Of a DNA stretch of 37,916 bases, positions 21,758 through 29,235 are shown in pieces. Each line of letters opens with the position of its first letter. Position 1 is the stretch's first letter. The DNA is from Rhodospirillaceae bacterium UBA6219 (lineage in GTDB: Bacteria; Pseudomonadota; Alphaproteobacteria; Rhodospirillales; Magnetospirillaceae): the NCBI GenBank assembly GCA_002435715.1, contig DISD01000022.1, forward strand, positions 1-37,916, read 5' to 3'. The position numbers and the translations under genes are program-made. The notes under the pieces are model-generated. The model was not told the origin of the DNA. It was given only the letters and a program-made list of their open reading frames with translations, and ran no database searches.

Positions 21758-24523
21758 TCAGCATATTTCCACACAGCCGATTAATTCCGCCGAATAGCTG
21801 CCATCGCCATTTGCGGCCCCCTTGTGCTTCAATTCACGCTGAAGAGTCGGCTCGACCGCTCGGGCAAATAGCTCAAGGCGCTGTTCGGCTGACAGGGTCG
21901 CTTTCGCAGGAACTGCTTGCAGGTATCGCTGCCCTTGGCGTTCGACCGTGGGCACCCGTGTGCCGTCCATCTTAACCGCGATCGGCTGGATAATGACCCG
22001 GCGCTCACCGCTGCCGGTAGAAGCTTCCACCAGCCAGAAAGACAACAGGGCCGGCTCCCCAGCATCTCCCTCGACGGCAATGCCCAATTCCTCGGGCGGC
22101 ACGCTGCGCCATCGCCCAAGCTCTTCCTGAACCAGCGGATGATCGAGCCCCAACAAGTCGAGGTTGTCGCTGCTGGTGGCGGCATCACGGTCGGTGGTGA
22201 ATCGAGCGCGCCGTGTCCCCTCCGCAGTCACCAGGTCGTATATTCCGCCATCGGCCTTGATGATGCGCTGCTGGCGATCAGCAACGGCCGCGCCAAGAAA
22301 GGCGATTAGGCGCTCCATGCTCGACGACACATCCGAAAACGGCTTGTAGTCGTCAAGGCTGAAGCCTTCCATATCCTGGAAAAGATCAAAGACGACCTGC
22401 CTGGCCTCCCTGGAGTTCGACAGGGCGGCCTCAAGCTCGACCTTGGTTCGCTTGAGCTCGGGATCCGATAAGGCCTCTTGATAAAGGCGGTCGTAATTCA
22501 GCCGCTCGGAAAGCTGTCCAAGAATCTGGGAGCGCAAATCCTCCGCCACATTGCCTTGCTCATCGACCTTGCCGACGGTGCGGGCGATCTCAGTGAGCTT
22601 TTCGTCCAGCAGCAGGAAGATGCGGCCTTCGATAGTGTCGGACAGCACCAGATTGTAGACCTGGGCCGTATGGTTCTGGCCGTACCGATGAATGCGGCCG
22701 ATCCGCTGCTCCACATCCATGGGATTCCAGGGCAGATCGAAATTGAACAGGATGCGGGCGAACTGGAGATTGATGCCCTCACGACCAGCGGCGGTACAGA
22801 CCAGCACGCGCGGGCCATCCTTCTGGCGGAATCGACGTTCCGCCGCCAGCTTGGCGCCGTGATCCCCACCGCGCAGGACGACCACGCCCTGTCCTGGATA
22901 GGTCTGTTCGATTTCCCGCGCCAGCAGATCGACCGTGCCCAGATAGGTGGCGAAAATGACGATCTTCTCGTTCGGATTTTGCCGCCATAGCGTCCCCAAG
23001 CCATCCAGCAGCTTTTGGGCCTTGGTCTCACGTTGAGCCGGGAACACCCCGAGGAGATCGCGAATGCGCATTCGCTCTTCGGGCAGGTGCAGATCGACCA
23101 CGGCAGATGCGGCTTCCTCGGCATGGGCTGAGGAAAATTCGCTGCCGTAAGGGTCGGAGGCCATTTCCAGGGCCTCTTCGTCCAGCTTCTTGACCAAGCG
23201 ATATTTCAGATCGGCCATGACCCGATCCACCTCGCTCCGGCCGACGCTATTGCGGTCGATCGCGAATTCGTCGTGAATCAGGTCCCGTGCCTCGTCGGTC
23301 AGGCGCTCCCGCCCCTCGATGTCGAGCTCCTTGTCCCGCAGCAACGCTTCATGCAAGGTCAGCATCAGCAGGCGGCGTTTCAGCGTTCGCCGCACGGCGG
23401 CAAAGCTGGAGGCGGCAATCTTCTGGAAGATCGCCATGAGGAAGCCTAAGGCGCGTCCCTGATTTCCTTGCCGCTGGGCAAGGTTGAAGCCATCTTCCAG
23501 GTACTCCCGCAGCTTCTCGTAGAAGCGCCGTTCCTCATCACACATGAGGAATGACTCTGCATGCACCCAGCGGCGGGCGAAAAGCGGGTCGCCGTCCGGC
23601 CGACAGGCGTCGGCCTTGGTGCGGCGAAACATGACCGTATTCAGGCGATGGCGGTGTTCGACCATCTCCTCCGGGCTTCTGAACAAGGTGGGATTCAGTA
23701 GTTGGACCAGCATCCAGAATTGGAAGTGGTTCCCCTGATGGGGGGTCGCCGACAGCAGGATCAGGTCGCGGGCATGCCCCTTCAGCGCCTCGGCCAGCTT
23801 GTAGTTTTCCGTCTTCCTGACTTTGCCGCCGGTACGATAGGCGGTGAGGTGGTGAGCTTCGTCGAACACCACCAGATCCCAGCGCGGCGCCTCCAGCAGC
23901 CTCTTGATGCGTGCCGGACGCTTCAAGGTATCGATACTGGCGATCAATCGATCATGCTTGGCAAAAGCGTTGGTCTTGCGGTCGGTGATATCGCCCTCGG
24001 AGCCGAACACCTCGAAACCAAGGTTGAACACCTCGTTCAGCTCGCGGTGCCAGTTGTTGACCAAGCCGGCGGGGACCACCATCAGCGCCCGGTTCAGTTC
24101 GCCGCGACTGGCCAGTTCACGGAGGATGAGCGCGGTTTCGATGGTCTTGCCGAGGCCGACTTCATCGGCGACCAGGAAACGACGCGGCGAGGCGGTGGCG
24201 ATTCGATGGGTCAACACCACTTGATGCGGCAACAGATCAATCTTAGCCGAGGTCAGGGCTGACGCGCTTTCCATGACCGGAAGCGAATGGGCTTCAAGCG
24301 CCAGCCACGCCTTGCGCGCCCGTTCGGCCCCGCCTTCCAGCGACCGCAGAATGCGTTCCGTTCGGGACATTTCACGGCGGACCGAGGCCACCGGCACCCG
24401 TCGTTCGCCGACGCTAAAGAAGGCACGCAGGTATCCATCACGGGCCTGGTCAAGGACGACACCCTGGCCATACTCGTGGTGGGTGATCCGTTCACCAGAT
24501 TGGAATTGAGCATCGGCTTCCAC
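21758..24523 (-). CDS. SNF2/HepA-type DEAH helicase (BrxHII/DrmD-like)
   Basis: A 921-aa superfamily 2 ATPase. Walker A is ADEVGLGKT (119-127), motif II is DEAH (221-224), motif III is LLSATPHQGN, and the C-terminal lobe has the conserved GREGINLQFA, FDLPWNPMDVEQR and IGRIHRYGQ. This layout is that of the HepA/RapA (COG0553) group used as BrxHII in type 3 BREX and DrmD in class 1 DISARM. It probably translocates on DNA to block or remodel phage DNA. It starts with GTG 24523; GAGG overlapping the upstream stop serves as ribosome binding site, so it is coupled to the 166-aa gene. The ~270 residues after motif VI lack a recognisable nuclease motif, so cutting, if any, must come from another subunit. 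Confidence 0.9.
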   Translation of the reverse strand: MEADAQFQSGERITHHEYGQGVVLDQARDGYLRAFFSVGERRVPVASVRREMSRTERILRSLEGGAERARKAWLALEAHSLPVMESASALTSAKIDLLPHQVVLTHRIATASPRRFLVADEVGLGKTIETALILRELASRGELNRALMVVPAGLVNNWHRELNEVFNLGFEVFGSEGDITDRKTNAFAKHDRLIASIDTLKRPARIKRLLEAPRWDLVVFDEAHHLTAYRTGGKVRKTENYKLAEALKGHARDLILLSATPHQGNHFQFWMLVQLLNPTLFRSPEEMVEHRHRLNTVMFRRTKADACRPDGDPLFARRWVHAESFLMCDEERRFYEKLREYLEDGFNLAQRQGNQGRALGFLMAIFQKIAASSFAAVRRTLKRRLLMLTLHEALLRDKELDIEGRERLTDEARDLIHDEFAIDRNSVGRSEVDRVMADLKYRLVKKLDEEALEMASDPYGSEFSSAHAEEAASAVVDLHLPEERMRIRDLLGVFPAQRETKAQKLLDGLGTLWRQNPNEKIVIFATYLGTVDLLAREIEQTYPGQGVVVLRGGDHGAKLAAERRFRQKDGPRVLVCTAAGREGINLQFARILFNFDLPWNPMDVEQRIGRIHRYGQNHTAQVYNLVLSDTIEGRIFLLLDEKLTEIARTVGKVDEQGNVAEDLRSQILGQLSERLNYDRLYQEALSDPELKRTKVELEAALSNSREARQVVFDLFQDMEGFSLDDYKPFSDVSSSMERLIAFLGAAVADRQQRIIKADGGIYDLVTAEGTRRARFTTDRDAATSSDNLDLLGLDHPLVQEELGRWRSVPPEELGIAVEGDAGEPALLSFWLVEASTGSGERRVIIQPIAVKMDGTRVPTVERQGQRYLQAVPAKATLSAEQRLELFARAVEPTLQRELKHKGAANGDGSYSAELIGCVEIC

Positions 24524-24532
24524 GCGGCGACC

Positions 24533-25033
24533 TCAGGTAATTCTCAGGTGAAACAGGCCCGCGGGCTTGCTGCCTTCGCGCAGAAGAATCACCTGCGGGT
24601 ACTCGTTTGCCTCGCCCCACAGGATGCGACCGAAGGCGAGCAGGTTGTCACTATGCGGTGCCGCGCAGCGCCACTCGATGGAGTCCGTGGCGGGATGAAA
24701 CTTGATGCGCCCCTGACCGGAGGGTAGCCAGAAAATCAGTGCCGCCTGCCCGTCATAGGCATCCTGGAACGACAGGATCGCCTGCTTCACCACGTCGCCC
24801 AGCAACGTTTCCGCATCCTCTGGCGTCAGTAGGTCGAGACTGCCTTCGAGGCCCGCGACCACCAGCGTATTGCTGCTGTTGCTGGGCAGGTCGTCGGGCC
24901 AATTGCCCACCGCCTGCAGGAACCGTCGGAGACTCCAGACTTCACCGGCAACGCACATCTGATTGCGCGCTTCCTCGTCCCAAATCCAGCTGGTACCGCG
25001 CCGCTGCCACACCGTGTCGAGCAGTTGCTTCAT
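24533..25033 (-). CDS. Hypothetical 166-aa protein between methylase and helicase
   Basis: The ATG overlaps the methylase stop (ATGA), and the stop is 9 bases from the helicase start, so it is made in step with both. The protein is small and mixed alpha/beta: an N-terminal WQRRGTSWIWDEEARNQM, a helical GLEGSLDLLTPEDAETLLGD segment, a central strand ALIFWLPSGQGRI, and a C-terminal IEWRCAAPHSDNLLAFGRILW. No Walker A, zinc or nuclease motif is seen. It does not look like DUF3780 or BrxF, the small partners I would expect in related operons. It may be a subunit that bridges methylase and helicase; that is inferred from position only. Confidence 0.7.
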   Translation of the reverse strand: MKQLLDTVWQRRGTSWIWDEEARNQMCVAGEVWSLRRFLQAVGNWPDDLPSNSSNTLVVAGLEGSLDLLTPEDAETLLGDVVKQAILSFQDAYDGQAALIFWLPSGQGRIKFHPATDSIEWRCAAPHSDNLLAFGRILWGEANEYPQVILLREGSKPAGLFHLRIT

Positions 25034-28000
25034 AGCTCGTACTCATCGAACAGCCAGCCTTGCTTCGGCTTCACGGCTTGGCCGGCTGCCCAGGTGTTGT
25101 AGATCGAGACAGCGCGTGAGGCGGCATTGCGGCTGGCCTGATCCGGGCCGTTCTTGTGCAACCATTCGAGCAGGGGCTTCAGCGCCACATGAGGTTTGAA
25201 GTTTTCGTTCTTCAGCGTGTCTGACGCATTGATGCCGCTGCCGTCGAAGCACGCACCGATGAGCACCAGCGCCTGATCCAAATCCGAGGTCAAGCGGCGC
25301 TTGTGCTTGCCAGACCATTCACGGGCGAAGTCCAGCGGATTGACCCGTGTGAATACCTTGCTCTTTTCCGCACACCAGCCGCGTTGCTCGAATTCGTCGG
25401 GCGTCGTGATCGAGCCCTTGAGGAACTTCTGCAATTGGTCACGCTTCATCTCGGTGGCGTTGCCGAAGGTGCGCAGGAATTGGCGCGTGATCGGCTCGGC
25501 ATTGACCGGCGGCGGTTCTTTGCCTTTATCGGCATCCTCGTCGATAAGCTGGTTGATACCGACCAACGCATCCTTCACCGAGATCGTGCGCCCTTCGTCC
25601 ACATAGACCTTGCCGTAGTGGCGCGAGAAATATTCCAGCGCCTTGCCGCGCCGGATCACCTGGATATCCGCCGCAGGCAAACCTTCCTTGGCGTGATTCT
25701 CCAGCATCGCTTGCAGTTGGCGCACATCGGCCATCACCTCGCGACGCATCCGGCCCCAACTCACCGGCGTCGGTTCTTCTGTGCGCTTGCGGCAGACGTG
25801 GATGATATCGTACTCGATGGTCTTGGAACCAAACTCCCCTTCGCCCTTGGTTTCATCCGAGCGGATCGGATACGTAGCCTCCAGGTAGTAGCCGGCGTCG
25901 AACAGCGATTCCAGCACCGCCACCCACGGCTCGTCTTCACTGTGGTGGAAGGTGAAGGCGAGGATGCCGCTGGGCTTGAGCACGCGATGCGCCTCACGCC
26001 AACACTGGGTGAGCAGGCGCTGGTAGAAGCCATCCGGGTCTTCCGGTTCGCGGGCGCGGTTGGCGACGGCCTCCAGAGACTTGGGCGTATACTCTGCGCT
26101 GAAGTAATCCGGGTACTTTTCTTTGAGCGCGAGACGAAGCCAGACGTAGAAAAAATCAGCCAGCTCCGAGTAGTGCAGAAGGCCGCCGAAGGGTGGGTCG
26201 GTGATGACCAGATCGAGGCTGCTGCTTTCAATCTGGGCCAGATCGGTGGATGAGCCCTGATGCAAAGCCACATCCAGCACCGGGTCTCCGGGAAAAACCT
26301 TTTCGCTCTTACCGCTCAATTGTTCCGCCAACACGGGGGCGCGGCGTGTCAGTGCTTCGATGCTCACCGCTTCCCACGGCTGAATAGCCCAATTGCGGCC
26401 TTCAAGGATGCCCTCGGAACTGGATGCCCAATTGCCACGGCCTAGTGCAGGAAAAACGCAGTTCTCGACCACCGTCGATTTGGGGTGGTAATTGTTGTTC
26501 GAGAACATGGGCTCGGGTGTATCCCGCTGCGGGTTCCAGAAACCAAACAAACTCTGGTTACGCAGATACTGCTGGAAGCCACCGAGCACATACTCGCGCA
26601 CATTCCAGTCGTAGTTGCCGGCATTCACGATAGCCTTCAGCAGTTGCGCATGGACGAGCAACTGGCGCGGATTGAACATCGTCCACCAATGCGTAAAGCC
26701 GTGGTTCGGGACGCCGCCCTGTAGGTGGTGGGTCATGAAGCCGTAGGGGAGCTCGGAGCGCGGCCAGTAGTCCTTGAGGTCAGCATCCTTACGCGCTTCC
26801 CATTCAGCGAACGCAGTGTCGTATTGCCGGGCATGCGCCGTGCCGTAGGCTGCGAAGAAGCGACCGCTGTAGGGTTTGCCCGCCGCATCGCGCTTGGGCG
26901 CGTAGCCCTGCACCGCGTAGGCGGCCATCGGCCCCGTCTTGCTGGTGGCCTTAATGGTGGTCAACACATCCTGCACCGTGCCGCAGGCTGCGCAGGCGTA
27001 GTGGGATTTTTTTGGCACCGTGCCGCTCTCAGGCGCGAAGGTGATCTTCGTTTCCGGGCAGGTCACTTCCTCCGGCAGTACGCCACGCACTTCCAGTAGG
27101 CGAATCTTGGATGCGCGCTCACTGTCCCACCGCGTGGTCGCGGCCACGTGGTCCTGCGCCGAGCCACCATAGGGTTGGCCGTTTGCGTCTTGCTTGGGCG
27201 AACCCGCCAGCCATTGCGGATGTACGAGCAGACTGAGATCAACCTTTTTGTTCTTACCTTTACCTAAGTTAACGAGCGCGTTGTGGCCGCAATGTGGACA
27301 GACCACCCCCTTCTTGCGGTCGAGCACGGTGAAAGGAAACTCGGTAGGGGCTACATATAATGGCACATCGGGTGCCATGCGCGCGGCCTCTTCCTCGACG
27401 TGAAACTCTTCGCCGCACTTGCCGCAGGAGTGCTCCCAGTGCTTCACGCTGATGGTCTTCACCGCCATCACCGGGCTGGTCATGATCGGCGTGCGGTGGC
27501 CACAGCCGGTCACTTGGCAGGGGCCGTGCTTGGCCCAGAAGGTATAGATGATCTCGGGACCTTCGTAGCTGTACTCGCGCCGTTGCTCTGGTGTCAGGCT
27601 GAGCGGATCGAAGTCCGCAGGCATCACGCGTTTGGTCGGCACATGCGTCCATGTGCCCTTTTCACCGTTCGGGCCGTCGCAATAGTAGAAGGGCATGATC
27701 TGCGGTTTGACCTCAGCCTCGATGTCGGCGAGCAGGCGCTTCACCTCCTCCAGATCGACATTGGCCAGTTCCTGCTTGACCACGAACCACGCGACCGGGT
27801 TCAGGTCGTTGCCAACCATCTGCATCCCAAGGCGGGAGCCTTCAACCAATGTGGTGCCGCCGCCCATGAAGATGTCGGCCACCTTCAGATGCTTGAATGC
27901 GCCTTTCTTCTGGTGGTTGGCGTAGTAGTTGTCCCACACCAGCTTGGCCGCGTGCGACTTGTCCTCGGGAGCCTTGGTGGCTGCGGCGATCAACATCGAG

Positions 28001-28233
28001 CGGAATACGCTGGAACGACGCCGCGCCCACCATTTGGACATCTGATAGATCGGCTTGCCCGCATTGCCTTCGATGATTGCCACCTGATTGACCGGCAAGA
28101 TCGGGAAGTCCACCTCCAGACAGGTCAGGGGACGGTTCGGGTCATTGAAATCAACGGTTTCCAGTGCGACGGTCTTGCCTGCGCCGACGGCCTTGGCAAC
28201 TTCTTGCGCCAGGAGTTCTTTCTTGGTTGCCAT
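25030..28233 (-). CDS. DUF1156 adenine-specific DNA methylase (PglXI/COG1743-like)
   Basis: A 1067-aa protein. The N-terminus carries the DUF1156 signature ending in KWWARRRSSVFRSM (67-80). The SAM-binding motif is DIFMGGGTTLVEGS (120-133) with acidic partner GNDLNP. The catalytic motif is TDPPFGG (678-684; the NPPY-type slot). Between them lie several Cys pairs (239/244, 270/273, 312/315, 414/417) likely to form zinc ribbons, perhaps for DNA recognition. The large insert and motif spacing are typical of COG1743 enzymes. It would methylate adenine at a specific site to mark self DNA, as PglX does in BREX. AAGGAA lies before the ATG. It follows the PglZ-like gene by 12 bases and overlaps the next gene (ATGA). 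No frameshift is seen. Confidence 0.9.
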   Translation of the reverse strand: MATKKELLAQEVAKAVGAGKTVALETVDFNDPNRPLTCLEVDFPILPVNQVAIIEGNAGKPIYQMSKWWARRRSSVFRSMLIAAATKAPEDKSHAAKLVWDNYYANHQKKGAFKHLKVADIFMGGGTTLVEGSRLGMQMVGNDLNPVAWFVVKQELANVDLEEVKRLLADIEAEVKPQIMPFYYCDGPNGEKGTWTHVPTKRVMPADFDPLSLTPEQRREYSYEGPEIIYTFWAKHGPCQVTGCGHRTPIMTSPVMAVKTISVKHWEHSCGKCGEEFHVEEEAARMAPDVPLYVAPTEFPFTVLDRKKGVVCPHCGHNALVNLGKGKNKKVDLSLLVHPQWLAGSPKQDANGQPYGGSAQDHVAATTRWDSERASKIRLLEVRGVLPEEVTCPETKITFAPESGTVPKKSHYACAACGTVQDVLTTIKATSKTGPMAAYAVQGYAPKRDAAGKPYSGRFFAAYGTAHARQYDTAFAEWEARKDADLKDYWPRSELPYGFMTHHLQGGVPNHGFTHWWTMFNPRQLLVHAQLLKAIVNAGNYDWNVREYVLGGFQQYLRNQSLFGFWNPQRDTPEPMFSNNNYHPKSTVVENCVFPALGRGNWASSSEGILEGRNWAIQPWEAVSIEALTRRAPVLAEQLSGKSEKVFPGDPVLDVALHQGSSTDLAQIESSSLDLVITDPPFGGLLHYSELADFFYVWLRLALKEKYPDYFSAEYTPKSLEAVANRAREPEDPDGFYQRLLTQCWREAHRVLKPSGILAFTFHHSEDEPWVAVLESLFDAGYYLEATYPIRSDETKGEGEFGSKTIEYDIIHVCRKRTEEPTPVSWGRMRREVMADVRQLQAMLENHAKEGLPAADIQVIRRGKALEYFSRHYGKVYVDEGRTISVKDALVGINQLIDEDADKGKEPPPVNAEPITRQFLRTFGNATEMKRDQLQKFLKGSITTPDEFEQRGWCAEKSKVFTRVNPLDFAREWSGKHKRRLTSDLDQALVLIGACFDGSGINASDTLKNENFKPHVALKPLLEWLHKNGPDQASRNAASRAVSIYNTWAAGQAVKPKQGWLFDEYEL

Positions 28234-28245
28234 GCGACGCGTTCC

Positions 28246-29235
28246 TTATTTCGTGAGCTCGATGAAGGGCGACAGCACCTCAAGCAGGGAGAGGCCGCCG
28301 TGCGTCAGCGTCGGGTAGCCGCCCTGGCTCTTCCATTTCCAGCGGCCAACGGCCAGGAGATGAGCGCCGTGAGGGCTGTTGATCTGGAGGGCTACCGGCG
28401 GCACGAACGGTCCAGTCTCTCCGGCGCCCTTGGTGCTGCGCCCGCTGGCGAAGGTTTTCTTTAGAAACCGGCCGACCTCGCCATCGGCATCCGGGAAGTA
28501 GCCCGTAGCGGCGTAGCCATGATCGGAGGTGATGACCAGCCGCCGCCCGGTGGCCAATCGCTCGACAAAGGCCCAGAAGTCATCGCTGCTGAGCTGGTCG
28601 GCGGCGTCGCGGGTCAGCGTGTCGAGCCCTTGGCCCGCGCCCGCGCCATCGTGAACCTTGCTGTCGGGCCAATGGTGCCAAAATACCCAGTTGGGGGTTC
28701 CGTTGATCAACCCCTGGCAATCCCTCCACGGCATGTCGACACATTCTGTCTGTGCCGGCAGAAGCCGGTGAGCCAGGCCACCGCCGTTGTTCTGAAGCTG
28801 GCTGCGGCTGCCGAATCCCAGCGCCTGGGCAAATTCGTTGGTTTCACCGGGCAGCTCGGAGGCGTTGGCCGCGACTTCGTGGAGTGTGAAGCCTCGCTCC
28901 TTGGCCCCTTGCAGCAGCCAGGGCAGTTCGCGCAGCGACAGGCCGTCGAGAATCAGTACCGCCTTGGCGCTGTAGGGCTCGGACCACCAGCGAACGAGAC
29001 GATCCGAGGTGCGTTCGACGGTGTCGCCGAAGGCTTGCCACAGATCCCAACCGCTGGACGACAGGAAGTGATCGAGCGCACCGATTTCACGGTCGCGCTT
29101 GATGACCTCGCTTGGCGCGTTGCCTGCGGCCAGAGGCTTGGACGCGATCTCGACGGCCTTGTTGATGATGACGCGCCACGCATCCTCGGCGGTGCCCTTG
29201 GTCAGGCTGTGCAGTACCCCGGCGTCGAGTGCCAT
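28246..29235 (-). CDS. Short PglZ-domain protein (alkaline phosphatase superfamily)
   Basis: A 329-aa protein with the three landmarks of the PglZ core: VLILDGLSLRE (93-103), VITSDHGY (234-241) and THGGLSLLEVLSPF (311-324). These match the metal-binding Asp, SDHG and HGG-x-S-x-x-E motifs of PglZ proteins. BREX PglZ is usually 650-900 aa with large flanking domains; here only ~90 residues precede the core and the protein ends right after it. It starts in a TGATG junction with the DUF499 gene. In BREX, PglZ is essential and may act as a phosphodiesterase or interaction hub; the enzyme activity here is not known. It is complete, not a fragment, because both ends are coupled to intact neighbours. 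Confidence 0.82.
   Translation of the reverse strand: MALDAGVLHSLTKGTAEDAWRVIINKAVEIASKPLAAGNAPSEVIKRDREIGALDHFLSSSGWDLWQAFGDTVERTSDRLVRWWSEPYSAKAVLILDGLSLRELPWLLQGAKERGFTLHEVAANASELPGETNEFAQALGFGSRSQLQNNGGGLAHRLLPAQTECVDMPWRDCQGLINGTPNWVFWHHWPDSKVHDGAGAGQGLDTLTRDAADQLSSDDFWAFVERLATGRRLVITSDHGYAATGYFPDADGEVGRFLKKTFASGRSTKGAGETGPFVPPVALQINSPHGAHLLAVGRWKWKSQGGYPTLTHGGLSLLEVLSPFIELTK

Noticed and set aside
24533..25033. Calling the 166-aa protein DUF3780 or BrxF
   Set aside because: These are the small proteins expected beside DUF499/DUF1156 genes, but no P-loop and no recognisable DUF3780 pattern is visible.
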